Assembly (NCBI GenBank): GCA_963923035.1
Contig: CAWUKT010000019.1
Span: 1-64,000, forward strand
Length of the DNA stretch: 64,000 nucleotides
Source of the DNA: CAWUKT01 sp963923035
Lineage (GTDB): Bacteria; Bacteroidota; Bacteroidia; J057; JADKCL01
Direction: 5' to 3'
Each line of letters opens with the position of its first letter. The stretch's first letter is position 1. The notes below the pieces were generated by a model. It was not told the DNA's origin and searched no databases. It saw only the letters and a list, made by a program, of their open reading frames with translations. This document shows, one piece after another, positions 1-9,800 of the stretch. Both the position numbers and the translations under genes were made by a program.

Positions 1-280
1 TCGTAATCGCCGGTTTTGGAGAGAAGCCAGAAAAATCGACGAAGTCAGGAAAAAAGTTCAATGGCAATTCATCGACCCGGTAGTTGAGAAATTGAATCCA
101 AATTGACCGTGACACGCTGGATCGTTCCGATTCACCTCCCAGCGTTCTTGTGTCGGTTCTCCCCAAGAAATCAACCAGAAACAAATTCCAAAGTCGGTTT
201 TTGAGGTCCTCGTCGATCCCCTCGATCTGCAATGTATCTCTCACCGGGGTCTTTCCTATGCGCTGGAAAAACTTCATCAT
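1..280 (-). CDS. AbiJ N-terminal domain 4 (AbiJ-NTD4) protein, 5' part only
   Basis: The frame stays open from two adjacent ATG codons (280 and 277) to the window edge, about 93 residues. The start reads MMKFFQRIGKTPVRDTLQIE, followed by IDEDLKNRLWNLF and SRSIWIQFL. This Lys-rich, Arg/Ile/Gly/Lys opening with a DDL(R/K)N.LWN block is the signature I know from the AbiJ-NTD4 family, found at the N-terminus of abortive-infection proteins in front of HEPN or other effector domains. The effector half would lie left of position 1, so the toxic activity cannot be named. The downstream neighbour is outside the window. The family call comes from recalled motifs, not from a search. Confidence 0.7.
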   Translation of the reverse strand, partial: MMKFFQRIGKTPVRDTLQIEGIDEDLKNRLWNLFLVDFLGRTDTRTLGGESERSSVSRSIWIQFLNYRVDELPLNFFPDFVDFSGFSPKPAIT

Positions 281-450
281 TCTTGAATATCAATCCATTC
301 TGTGTGTCTCCCAATTTACTCATTCCCCCCGCGACCTTCAAAGTCCAGGCGCCATTCGAAGCTCTCCATCCTCTTCCTAAACTCCCCAATCACAGACATC
401 CTGCCCCAGCAAAGCTGAAGCAGGATGAATTCAACAGGTTATTGGAGGGC

Positions 451-1005
451 CTACTCCGCCTCCCGCTGGTAATAGGTCACGATGCTGGCCTTGGCGAGGG
501 TATTCGCCCAGAGGTTGTAGCCGACGACAGCCGGGTTGGTCTCGGCATTGAGGCCCAGGGATTTCGTTTTCAGCGCATAGACGGTGATGACGTACTGGTG
601 CCAACCGTGGCCGGGGGGCGGGCAGGGACCGCCATAGCCGGGGACCCCGTAGTTGGTGAGGCCCTGGACAGCGCCTTTCGGGGTGAGGCCTGCGGCGAGG
701 TTGCCCGCGTTGCGGGGCAGTTGGTGGACATCGGCGGGGATGTCGAAGACCAGCCAGTGCCACCAGCCGCTGCCGGTGGGCGCATCGGGGTCGTACATGG
801 TCACGGCGAAGCTCTGGGTTCCGTCCGGGGCGCCGGACCACGCCAATTGGGGCGACTGGTTCTCGCCCGTGCATCCGAAGCCGTTGAACTCTTCGGCGGC
901 GGTCGCCTGGCCGCCAAGGTCTTCGCTGGTGAGGGTGAAGGTTGATTGGCCGAGGAGGAAACCGGGGAAGGCAGCGAGGAGGAGCAGGTATAGAATGTGT
1001 TTCAT
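451..1005 (-). CDS. Exported YbhB/YbcL-type (PEBP/Raf kinase inhibitor-like) protein
   Basis: A 184-residue protein with a signal peptide of about 20 residues (MKHILYLLLLAAFPGFLLGQ), so it acts in the periplasm. The mature part has the PEBP features: ENQSPQLAWSGAPDGTQSFAV, then MYDPDAPTGSGWWHWLVFDI (the DPDAP.G..WHW anion-binding site) and PPPGHGWHQYVITVYAL. The length matches bacterial YbhB/YbcL proteins. The ATG at 1005 was chosen because the signal peptide begins there; an upstream in-frame extension adds 12 unlikely residues. The ligand is unknown in bacteria. It is on the same strand as the AraC regulator upstream, with a 90-bp gap. Confidence 0.88.
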   Translation of the reverse strand: MKHILYLLLLAAFPGFLLGQSTFTLTSEDLGGQATAAEEFNGFGCTGENQSPQLAWSGAPDGTQSFAVTMYDPDAPTGSGWWHWLVFDIPADVHQLPRNAGNLAAGLTPKGAVQGLTNYGVPGYGGPCPPPGHGWHQYVITVYALKTKSLGLNAETNPAVVGYNLWANTLAKASIVTYYQREAE

Positions 1006-1095
1006 GATGCTTTGTTTTGAATTAACTGGGACAAAGATCATGGATGGAGGGGTGGTTGCCCGAATGCGAATGGCCCAAAAAGTATTGCCAAAAGC

Positions 1096-1944
1096 TCAAC
1101 CTTGCTGGTACTGCTTCGGGGTCTGGCCGTATTTGCCCTTGAAGGCCTGGATGAAATTGGAGAGGGATTCGAAGCCAATGTCGACAAATATATCTGAAGG
1201 GCGGCGGGATTCATGCTTGAGCAAAAAGGCCGCGTACTCGAGGCGGCGCTCCTGGAACCATTTACTGGGCGACTCCTGAAAGTGGCGGCGGAAGGTCCGC
1301 TTGAAGGTGGACAGGCTCATGTTGGAAAGGAAGGCCAATTCGCCCAGGCTCAATTTATTCAGCTTGTTCCCCTCCACCACCTGCAAAAAGTGAAGTGTGT
1401 GGTCGTCCAACGGCTGCACCAATGAGGGGATGAAGCCCGGCCCGATCGCATCCACCAAATACAGCAACAGCTCCTCCAATTTCACCGCTAAGATCCGCTC
1501 CTTTGCTTTTCCCGATATCCCCGCCATTTCCACCAAACTCCCCACAAAAGACCGGACAAATGGATCGTAGGGAATCGCCTGCACCGACCTTTTTCCCACA
1601 CTTTCTCCCATCGTCACCCCATACTTCCTGGCAAAATCGAGGATGGACTGGTTGGAAAAGAACAACAGGATGCTGCGGTAATGGTCCCTCGCCACGGCCA
1701 ATTTCTCCGTCATCAAACAATTCCCGGCCTTCATGAGCAGGAAATGGGCATTGCTGATGGAGATCGGCGCCGTATCCGCGAAGACTTCCTTGTGCCCCTC
1801 CAATAAGAAGCTGAAGGTATTCATGGTCAACTGGACCTGCTGGCGGGTGGACTCCCGGGAGGTATTGTAGTCGTATACCTCGACGGTGGCGGCGGATTGC
1901 ATGCCGATGTCTTGGGGGAGGACGACTTTGGGGAGGGGGTTCAT
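1096..1944 (-). CDS. AraC-family transcriptional regulator
   Basis: A 282-residue cytoplasmic DNA-binding protein. The last 90 residues form the AraC double helix-turn-helix: LGELAFLSNMSLSTFKRTFR for the first HTH and DIFVDIGFESLSNFIQAFKG, then YGQTPKQYQ, for the second. The N-terminal two thirds is a cupin-like sensor of the kind in the RhaS/exsA group, with no named ligand. It lies upstream of the PEBP gene on the same strand, so it may control that gene or itself. A CAAAGTTA stretch (1953-1960, TAACTTTG on the coding strand) lies just before the start but too close for a confident promoter. Confidence 0.88.
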   Translation of the reverse strand: MNPLPKVVLPQDIGMQSAATVEVYDYNTSRESTRQQVQLTMNTFSFLLEGHKEVFADTAPISISNAHFLLMKAGNCLMTEKLAVARDHYRSILLFFSNQSILDFARKYGVTMGESVGKRSVQAIPYDPFVRSFVGSLVEMAGISGKAKERILAVKLEELLLYLVDAIGPGFIPSLVQPLDDHTLHFLQVVEGNKLNKLSLGELAFLSNMSLSTFKRTFRRHFQESPSKWFQERRLEYAAFLLKHESRRPSDIFVDIGFESLSNFIQAFKGKYGQTPKQYQQG

Positions 1945-2031
1945 CGTGGGGGCAAAGTTAGGGAATTGTGGGGGCTTCAGTGATTCATGTCTGCCACAAC
2001 TCCATAGAATATTTTTTCGTTAAATTGAGGT

Positions 2032-2271
2032 ATGGATTTGAAGGTAAGAAAAGTAGATTTGATCAATGCTCTCACTAACTCCAATGACCTCCGACTCATT
2101 GAAAAGTTGGAAACGGTCATTGCCTCTCACCAGGAGTCAGATGATTGGTGGAATCGTTTATCCGAGGAGGAAAGAGCATCCATTGCAGAGGGAGAAAAGC
2201 AATTGGATCGGGGAGAAGGAATCCCCCATGAAGATGTCCGCGCAGAGATCAGGGCCAAGCTAGGTCTATGA
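2032..2271 (+). CDS. Antitoxin of a ParDE/RelBE-like module (79 aa)
   Basis: A 79-residue acidic, helical protein (start MDLKVRKVDLINALTNSNDL; end EDVRAEIRAKLGL). Small size, a helical N-terminus and an acidic tail are as in antitoxins paired with ParE/RelE toxins. Its stop codon TGA overlaps the ATG of the next frame (ATGA at 2268-2271), the usual translational coupling in type II modules. Function is inferred mainly from the neighbour. The partner toxin is interrupted, so this may be an orphan antitoxin still able to bind related toxins. The gene is AT-richer than its surroundings. Confidence 0.65.
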   Translation: MDLKVRKVDLINALTNSNDLRLIEKLETVIASHQESDDWWNRLSEEERASIAEGEKQLDRGEGIPHEDVRAEIRAKLGL

Positions 2272-2564
2272 AATGTAGATTAGAATGGTCTCCAAGATCA
2301 AGGAATGATTACTCCTAAATCTTGGACTATCTTCTTGCCGAATTTGGGATTCATTCAGCAAGGAGCTTCGATGAGAATACTGAAAGTGTCCTTCAACTCA
2401 TCCTTTCTTTTCCCAATATGTTCCCTGCATCCGATCAACGTCTTGATATCCGGCGTTGCGTACTGAACAAACATACTACTCTGTATTATCGAGTTCGCGT
2501 AGAATCCATTCAGCTGATTACTTTTTGGAACAACAGTAGAAATCCCAGTGAATTGAAGCTCTAA
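2268..2564 (+). pseudogene. ParE/RelE-family toxin with an in-frame stop at codon 17
   Basis: The frame begins with ATG at 2268, overlapping the antitoxin stop, and reads MKCRLEWSPRSRNDYS, then TAA (2316-2318), then continues in the same frame as ILDYLLAEFGIHSARSF to the stop at 2562-2564. The W.P.A..D...I.DYL pattern runs across the stop, and the end LITFWNNSRNPSEL is the typical ParE/RelE C-terminal strand with its catalytic-region Trp and Arg. A single CAA-to-TAA change explains the break. Translation could restart only at TTG 2322, losing the first helix and strand. Either a silenced toxin or a base-call error. Confidence 0.8.
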
Positions 2565-2832
2565 CACCTCCAACTAACTCCCACCTCACGCTTTTTTCTT
2601 ATATTGCCCCCGCAATCTCAATTCTCTGTTGATACAATTTATTATTCTCTTGGCGGTGACAGCAAATGGCCGTAACCAGCTCGGTGGCTACAACTAAAGC
2701 AGGAAGATTCGACTCTTGGCGGGAAGAGGCTCCACAACCGTGTTCTTCCCGCCAATCCTTCAGCCACCCATCACCCCGGGACCAGGACGATGCCTTTTCA
2801 TTTTTTATTCATTACCAATAATATCATTGACC

Positions 2833-3276
2833 ATGTTGACATCTCGATTCAAGTTGTTTGTTATGCGGATGCACCTTGCGGTGGGACTCATAGGATGTGC
2901 AATCTCCCTGCCGGCCCAGTTAGGGGCCATGAGTAACACCTCTCCGGGAGCGTACCTGGAAGGGCAGACCAGCCAAATCAAGAAGACCCTCGGCGGCAAC
3001 CTGGTGATTGTGGAAGTCTTGGAAGGGTTTCTGCCGGTCTCGGACCACGGGGAGCCGGTCATTGGCCCCAATCCTTGCGCCAGCCAGCTCAAGGCCTACC
3101 TCCCACCCGCGTACACCCGGCTCGTTCTCCTCGATTCCCAAGGGGCGAAGATGGAAGTTCAAACCCGAGCCTCGGCCCTGGTATTGGACCTCTCCCAATT
3201 GCCTCCGGGGCGCTATTCCCTCCAATTCTCAGGGCCAGAAGTGGCAGCGACAGCCCAAACTTTCTGGCGCCAATAA
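2833..3276 (+). CDS. Small exported protein of unknown function
   Basis: A 147-residue protein starting at ATG 2833. Residues 1-32 look like a signal peptide (hydrophobic LAVGLIGCAISLPAQ), although an internal Met (MRMHLAVG) could be the true start. The remainder is soluble. Its end has the pattern LDLSQLPPGRYSLQFSG, resembling the last strands of T9SS type A sorting domains (hydrophobic-D-L-S-x-L-P-x-G-x-Y), but the closing basic residues of that domain are missing. No enzyme motif is seen. It is convergent with the 492-residue gene at 3280, with only 3 bases between the two stops. Confidence 0.6.
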   Translation: MLTSRFKLFVMRMHLAVGLIGCAISLPAQLGAMSNTSPGAYLEGQTSQIKKTLGGNLVIVEVLEGFLPVSDHGEPVIGPNPCASQLKAYLPPAYTRLVLLDSQGAKMEVQTRASALVLDLSQLPPGRYSLQFSGPEVAATAQTFWRQ

Positions 3277-3279
3277 CAG

Positions 3280-4758
3280 CTAAATTTCTGATCGGACGCG
3301 GCCCTTCTCCCGGAGGGCCGCGCCTACCGTCTCCACCGTCCATTTGCGGAGGGGATGGGCCTTGAATTGACTGACTTCTACGAGAATTTCCTGCAATATG
3401 TCCTGCCGTTTTTTCCCTGCAACCTCCCCACAGGCAAAATAGAGCTTTCGAAACACCTGGAAATAAGTCAGGTAGAACGTTCGACTTTCCAGGGACCGGT
3501 AGGCGAAGCGGCGGAAAAACTGCCGGCTTTTCTCCTTCTCGAAATTGTACCAATGGTCGTCATAGCCCCGTCCCTGAAGGCTCCGGAGAACCTGACACCG
3601 CCAGAGGTACAGCCGCCCATCCAGTTTGAAATATTGTCCATTGGGGGCGTACATCACCTCTTTGAACAGCCTGAAGGCTGAAATGGGATGGCCCCGGTGG
3701 AACAACAATACCGCTTGGTTGTACTTCAAAGCATCTTCCCCATGGTCTCCCTGGATTCGATTTTCAAACCGATCCAAGACTTCCTGCGCCTTTCCCAACT
3801 TTCCATTGTGCGCCAACAAAGCCACCACATTCTTGAGCTGGTGGGGATGAATGCGGTGTTGGTTCAATTCAAACAGCTTGAACATCAGGTCGACCATCAC
3901 GAAATGGGCCTCACTCCCCTGCCGCACCCGCCGGAAAGCATGGTTGTACAGCAAGCCCAGGCATTCTTTGTGGACCTCGGGGTGGATTGTCCCCTGCTCT
4001 TCGAGCTGGGCCATGTAGTTGTGGGCGGCCTCAAAACGGGCCTGGGCATTGGGCTCCTGCAGCATCTCCCAGAGCTGGGCATACATGCGGATCAGCGGAC
4101 TGGAATCGGCCGGATGGCGATGGAGAAGGAGCTCGAGGAAAATATCGGGCAGGGCAAGGTCTTCGGGGACAGCGTAGCCGTTGAGCTTGCGGTCGAGCAC
4201 CAGGCATTGGTAGCGGAGGGATTCGACCATGAAAAACTGCTCCATCTTGTGCCAGGACCTCCGCAGGTGGTCCTCCCAATTGGAGCGTCCCAGCCGTTGC
4301 TGGACCTCAAGAACGTTTTCTTCGACCAAGTAGGTGAGCAAATATTGTTCGTGGGACTCAGGTCCTTTCTCCGTGAATTTCAGCAGCTTCTTGCTCAGGT
4401 CCAGTACTTCCAAATCCCATTCTTTCTCCCCGACCCACTTCAACGCCACCTGATAACATTTCTCGGGAGCCTCGCGGATTTCCTGAAGGGCCAGGAACTC
4501 ATAGGTCACCTTGAGGGCGGCATTGAGCAGGGACTGAAAACGGTTCGTATTGAACTCAAATGCAGGATCGGGGTAGCACAAATTGAAGAACTCCTCCTTG
4601 TTCAAATGGGCCACCACCCGGCGGCGAAACAAGCCAAAAGCCCGTTGAACCGATTCCCGAACCCCGACATACGCCCCATACCCTTCCAACTCCTCCAATT
4701 GACTGTCCGTCAGCTTATCCAATAACAAAAATAATTTCGTCTCGTGAAGGCATTTCAT
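3280..4758 (-). CDS. Large helical protein of unknown function (492 aa), paralogue of 17515-18968
   Basis: No signal peptide or membrane segment. The protein is almost entirely helical and rich in Leu, Glu and Trp, with tetratricopeptide-like spacing in the second half (for example EEQGTIHPEVHKECLGLLYN and GKLGKAQEVLDRFENRIQGD). The start at 4758 gives MKCLHETKLFLLLDKLTDSQ; an upstream extension of 25 residues looks non-coding. The same architecture is found in the frameshifted gene at 17515-18968: YINCPLFN versus VVAHLNKEEF near the N-terminus, LVERMKYLCELRN versus MVESLRYQCLVLD in the middle, and a matching Phe/Leu-rich block after it. The role is unknown; a scaffold or regulatory protein is possible. 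Confidence 0.75.
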   Translation of the reverse strand: MKCLHETKLFLLLDKLTDSQLEELEGYGAYVGVRESVQRAFGLFRRRVVAHLNKEEFFNLCYPDPAFEFNTNRFQSLLNAALKVTYEFLALQEIREAPEKCYQVALKWVGEKEWDLEVLDLSKKLLKFTEKGPESHEQYLLTYLVEENVLEVQQRLGRSNWEDHLRRSWHKMEQFFMVESLRYQCLVLDRKLNGYAVPEDLALPDIFLELLLHRHPADSSPLIRMYAQLWEMLQEPNAQARFEAAHNYMAQLEEQGTIHPEVHKECLGLLYNHAFRRVRQGSEAHFVMVDLMFKLFELNQHRIHPHQLKNVVALLAHNGKLGKAQEVLDRFENRIQGDHGEDALKYNQAVLLFHRGHPISAFRLFKEVMYAPNGQYFKLDGRLYLWRCQVLRSLQGRGYDDHWYNFEKEKSRQFFRRFAYRSLESRTFYLTYFQVFRKLYFACGEVAGKKRQDILQEILVEVSQFKAHPLRKWTVETVGAALREKGRVRSEI

Positions 4759-4933
4759 CGTTGATTTCCAGTTCGTAAAAATTGAATCTAGGGGAAAGGC
4801 CGATGAATGCCATGCAGCGGAGGAGAGGGACAAATGGTGCGAAAAAATTAAAGCTGGCTCAATGCGGGGACTCCTTTGTCCCTTGGAGGAATTATGGGGG
4901 AACTCTCAAAAATAATCCCGGAAAAATGTACGC

Positions 4934-4953
4934 CTCTCACCGGGCGGTGAGAG
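4934..4953 (-). terminator. Candidate terminator of the T9SS cargo/PorP operon
   Basis: An 8-bp perfect stem CTCTCACC/GGTGAGAG with a 4-base loop. On the minus strand it follows the PorP-like gene by about 65 bases and is followed by a short T-run (ACATTTTTCC). The T-run is imperfect, so termination is likely but not certain. Confidence 0.45.
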
Positions 4954-5018
4954 ACGCATCATAGTCAAATTGGCTAGGATCAGATGTAGTAAAAAATGCA
5001 AGATTTGGATATGAAGAA

Positions 5019-6866
5019 CTAATCTTTGGTGTTGGTTTCTGAATCGGTATCCGGCAACTCCCACTCCTCAAAGTCCTCCGCCGGGTCTTCGTTGGGAATC
5101 CACTTCCCATTGTCTTTGGTCACAGCGCGGGCATTGCGGGGAAACTTGAGCAGGATGGAATTTTGCTGGAAGGCCTGGAGGTTCGGGTTGTCAGATGTAA
5201 TTCGGGGGCGCCGGATGATGATGGGACGTTTCCAATTGTCAATTTCCGATTCCAGGTCGTATTCCCTCAATTCTTCCTCCTTGACAATCCGGTAGCGGTC
5301 CCCAAACCGCCCCCACATTTCATATTCGGTCCGGCTCCGCAATACATACAGCTTGAGGGCCGCCAGCTCCAGGTTGCTGAGGTAGACATTTTCGGCAATG
5401 GTTATCACGGTGTCCCGGCCATCCAGGACAATCGGCATGATCAGGCTGTCCCCGCCTTCATTGTTCATCCCGAACTCCCCATCGTAGACCATTTCCGAAC
5501 TGAACCGCGCCCCCTCTTCATCCACCCGCAGCTGGCAACTCAATTCGATCCAGGCCAGGTGCTCCAGGGCCTCCATGTTCTCCGGGTCCCTCACTCCTGA
5601 GCTATCCGGGAACAAGGCATCGGGAATCACCTTCCCGGCCACTCCGCGCAGCACGCCATCCATGCCAATCCACTCGTACCCAATCCGCCGCACCAGCCCA
5701 TCTCGGGTCGATGCCGGATCCTCTCCACAGTACAAGCGGCTCCGGTCGGGCCAGGTATAAGTCAGGTAAATATTCTTGTCGTAAATCTCGCTCTGCCCCT
5801 TCAGTTCGCCCGGTCCCACCGGGTCAAGGAACTGCTGCTTGTGCTCCACCAGCGCCGATTCGTTGATCCAGAAAGGCCGGGCAAAGGGCAGAGTGTCGAG
5901 GGCAGCACTGGATTCCTTCCCAAAATTCCAGACCAGGCCCAGGTCCACCGATGGTCCAAAGGCATCCCGGGCGTTGACCGGATAGTGCATCCCAAAAGTC
6001 GCGTCCAGGGACTGGTGAAACTCGTAGGGATCGGCCTTGGGGTCCAGTTTCAGGATGGGAAAGCCAAATGCCACCGAGACCACACTGGCGTCCATCCGGT
6101 ACATCCCTCCTGCCCAAAGTCCTTTTTCGGGCATCCGCCCCACCACCCCCAAGTGGACCTGGCCGGGTCCCATCTTCAAAGAGTCGTTGAGAATGTTTTG
6201 GTAAAAAACGCGGGGCCCCACGTAAATGCCTTCCATCGCGGGCAACAAATAGCTCAATTCGCCCTTGAGGTTCGGGAACAGACGGAACCCTTCGAGGGGA
6301 CTGGCGATGAGGTTGCCGGAAAGTTGGCTGGCGGAAACACCACCTTGAATCCAGCCCTTGGACGACAGGTGCTGCACGCTGACGCCCGCCCCCGTATTGA
6401 CCTCGATGAGGTTGAGGCGATCAATTCCCAGGGGATCCCCCTGGTCATAAACAGCCCGGTTTTCATAGTTCGAACTCCAACTGATGAGGCCAGCCAAAAT
6501 ACCAATGTGCACTTCGGTGGTGGTGTTTTGGAAGACCCGCGCCGATACGGTCGGCGCAATGGACAAACGTTGTTCGGTATGTTCGACGTCGTTGATCGCG
6601 TTGATGCCCCAGCGGAAGGTACCCGTACGGCCCTGGGGGCGTCCGTGGAAATTCAGGAACTGACTGGCGGAGCGCCAGCCAGATCCCTGACGGGTCCGTT
6701 GTTGAATCGCGAAGTAAACCCCGTTGAGATTCCCAGCCCGGACCTGGCTCGGGTTCAACGGATCGAACAGGACAAGTTGGTAAGTCGAGAGGGGCAGTTG
6801 CTGGGCTGCCCCTCCATTGGCAATACACAGAAACAGGATGAATATGATTGGGTATAGGCGGTTCAT
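5019..6866 (-). CDS. PorP/SprF-family T9SS outer-membrane protein with long C-terminal extension
   Basis: A 615-residue protein with a signal peptide (MNRLYPIIFILFLCIANGGA). Residues 20-330 show PorP/SprF features: the early QLPLSTYQLVLFDPLNPSQVRAG (placement of the 'Y..N....NPA..G' block), then alternating strands, FQNTTTEVHIGILAG and LFPNLKGELSYLLPAMEG. PorP/SprF proteins usually end near 300-350 residues, so the remaining 280 residues are an added domain without a family I can name. It lies 19 bases downstream of the 1401-residue type B cargo, the known pairing in which a SprF-like protein is needed to export or anchor its type B cargo. It is probably an outer-membrane barrel. Confidence 0.8.
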   Translation of the reverse strand: MNRLYPIIFILFLCIANGGAAQQLPLSTYQLVLFDPLNPSQVRAGNLNGVYFAIQQRTRQGSGWRSASQFLNFHGRPQGRTGTFRWGINAINDVEHTEQRLSIAPTVSARVFQNTTTEVHIGILAGLISWSSNYENRAVYDQGDPLGIDRLNLIEVNTGAGVSVQHLSSKGWIQGGVSASQLSGNLIASPLEGFRLFPNLKGELSYLLPAMEGIYVGPRVFYQNILNDSLKMGPGQVHLGVVGRMPEKGLWAGGMYRMDASVVSVAFGFPILKLDPKADPYEFHQSLDATFGMHYPVNARDAFGPSVDLGLVWNFGKESSAALDTLPFARPFWINESALVEHKQQFLDPVGPGELKGQSEIYDKNIYLTYTWPDRSRLYCGEDPASTRDGLVRRIGYEWIGMDGVLRGVAGKVIPDALFPDSSGVRDPENMEALEHLAWIELSCQLRVDEEGARFSSEMVYDGEFGMNNEGGDSLIMPIVLDGRDTVITIAENVYLSNLELAALKLYVLRSRTEYEMWGRFGDRYRIVKEEELREYDLESEIDNWKRPIIIRRPRITSDNPNLQAFQQNSILLKFPRNARAVTKDNGKWIPNEDPAEDFEEWELPDTDSETNTKD

Positions 6867-6885
6867 GGGAATCCTGGTTGAAGGG

Positions 6886-9800
6886 TTAATTGCGGCGAAT
6901 GGTGAGGCCTCCGGTACGGACCACTTTTCCGTCCGCTTCGCGGAGGATCCAGCGGTAGACGCCGTCGGCGATATTCATAGTATTGGGGTCCCACTCCTCA
7001 AACTTTTCCAAATCCCCCTCAATGACCTTCCCATAAGACCGATTAAAAAGGGCGATTTGATAGTCCTGCGGATTGATATTATCGGTCCATTGGACTTTCC
7101 AATACCGATTAAAATCATCATCGTTGGGAGTCACCAGTTCTGGGATGAAAATCGCCAGGTCACCTGGATTGATTAGAACATCAATGGTGTCAGTTTTCCC
7201 CGGACAAATTTGATTCTCCGGCGTCAGATACAATTGAAGTGAAGTAGGATAATTGATCAAGGTCGAACTCACCAAAGCCTCGAAAACCTGCTCTTTATTC
7301 CCAGCGAAGTCAACAATCCCCATATCGGGCACAATTCCGGCTCCCCTTTGAAGCTCCGAAGTCCAACGCACCTGCATCTCTTCGATATTACCAACCAATT
7401 CAAACTCTAAATCCGAATCGTTCACTTCAATCCTTGTGGCCTTTCCCAGCTCGATGATCGGAGTCACCAGAACTTCCATCCTGAAGGAATCTTCTTCATA
7501 GCAAATTTTATCGGCACTGTACCTCAGTCGGATCGTGTCCCCATTCTCCAATCCTGTGTATACATAATCCGTCACCATCGTATCCAACTGCTCTTGATTT
7601 TTCCAAAACTCTACATGAACGGGAAAATTGACCTTGATCTCCACCGGATCACCTTCACAAATGGTATAGCTGTCGAGTTCTTCCCAGTTCAGGTCCGGAA
7701 CGATGTCGAGGACATCCACGATCACAATTGTACTGTCGTAACAGTAGCCAGGAGTGACATATTCAATTTCATGGAGGCGGTTGGGCCCTGAAACCAGATC
7801 GATTTCACCTGTCAGGGAGTCGACCCCAATGGTTCCCGATCGGTACAATCCTCCTGGTGAAACGATGTTAACGGGGACTGGATTATCACCATTGGGACAA
7901 TACATCGGCTCTTCGTATCCAAAGGAAGGATCTTCCCGTTCCAATACCACGATCTGCTCCGTCCATTTCTCTTCACACACTCCGCCCAACTCGTAGGAGA
8001 TGGTATAGGTCCCGGCTGAAGTCTCGTCCAGGTTGATCTCCCCTTTGCTGATGTCCTCCCAGACCAGGGCCGGCTGAACTGAAAAGGTACCGGCCGAATC
8101 CCCCAACCATTCCGGAACAAGCGTCCCATCCAGGATGCAGAAGGTATCTTCGGGCAAATTCAAGCCTGGCGTATAATCAATGGAAGTGAATGTATCCTGG
8201 GCCTCAATGGAAACAATGGCCCGAATGCTATCAGGACAGAATTCTGGGGCCGATGGAATGAAAATGACCTCGTATTCTCCTTCCGAACTATTCAGTGTAT
8301 TGATGGCTCCGGTAGTAGCGTTGAGATCCAGCCCTCCCCCATGCACAAAAAAGGCCCCCAATTGGGTAGGCAACGAGTCCACATCTACCTCTAACTGCCC
8401 ATAGTTATCGCAGACAATGGACTCTGGGTAGGCAAATATGGGACTAACTCCATCTGAGATTTCCACGACGACCGACGTAGAAGTCGGACAGTTGGAAGTG
8501 CCGGAAGCAATGGAATTGTAGCTGATGGTATAGGTTCCAGCAGTGGCGAGGTGAGGGGAAAATGATCCATCGGCATTGCTGAGCAATTGGATACCACTCG
8601 GAGAGGCCAGGAAGTTTCCGCCGGCGGTAAAATTGAGCGGGAGGTCGGGGAAAATCGTATCCCGGTCAGAGGTGCAAAAAGTATCCAACGCATAAGAAAA
8701 GGTCGACACATCAGCTGCCCGAATGGTCACCACCAAGGTATCCGAGACCGGGCAATCCACCGGAAATTCGTGGACGATCTCGCAATTGCCGGGCGAACTC
8801 TGCCCCAGAAGAATTTCCCCGGTCCCACTGTCCACCACACATCCGCCGGACAAAACCCGGAAACTGCCGCCTGGCGAAAAGGTACTCGGCAGAGGATTCC
8901 CCACATTGATACAAATGCTGTCGTTGTTGGGATAGGAAAAGTTGGGGTTGGGAGGCGGCTTGACGAAAACAGAATTGGAGGCGGGGAATGTTTCGGAGCA
9001 GGTTGCAGTCCACAAGGTCAACTGAGCCTGATAGCTTCCCGGCAGTACCTGACCTGGGCGAATGGCTCCATTGCTCGAATCAATTCCCATTCCACCACCT
9101 ACAAATGAAAAGGCACTGTCAAAACCACTCGGACCAGTAGCAAATACTGAATCAGGAGGTAATTGGTTAAAGAATGAGCAAATGGAATCCAAAGGATAAG
9201 ACAAAAAGGCATCAAAATCCTCTATAATGACATCGACGCTATCTTTCCGTAAACAGCGGCTTCCCAATGGATCATATACCAACGTCAAAGGGACATTAGA
9301 CGCAGTCCCAGCAAAGTCAATGGCACCTGTTTGCGGATCAATCGACAAATTCCCCCCCCCACTAAATAGCCCAGCAGGCGGAAAGACCAATGGACTCACT
9401 GATGTAGTGGAAGAACCGGGACAAAAACGTACCAACCCATTCGTTATAGGCAATCCGTAATCCACAGTGGACTGGCTATCTGCCTCAATCCGAACTTGGT
9501 CCAGAAAAATCGTATCCGGGCAAACTCCAGGAGAAGGAGTTACGGCATAAAAAATATCATAGCTCCCTGACGATGAAGAAGAAGCATTCAGCTGGCCAAA
9601 AGATGGGTTCAAGTCCAAGCCGAGAGGTACACTGATAAAGTTTCCCGGAGGCAAACCCGAAGGAGAAAAACTGGGATAAACCAGCCCTTCACTACTACAA
9701 TAAAGGGTGTCCGTGAAATTGTAGTTGGTGACCGGAATGCTCTTTATATCGATCAAGCGGGAAACAGTATCGGTACATCCATACTGAGACTGGTCCAAAA

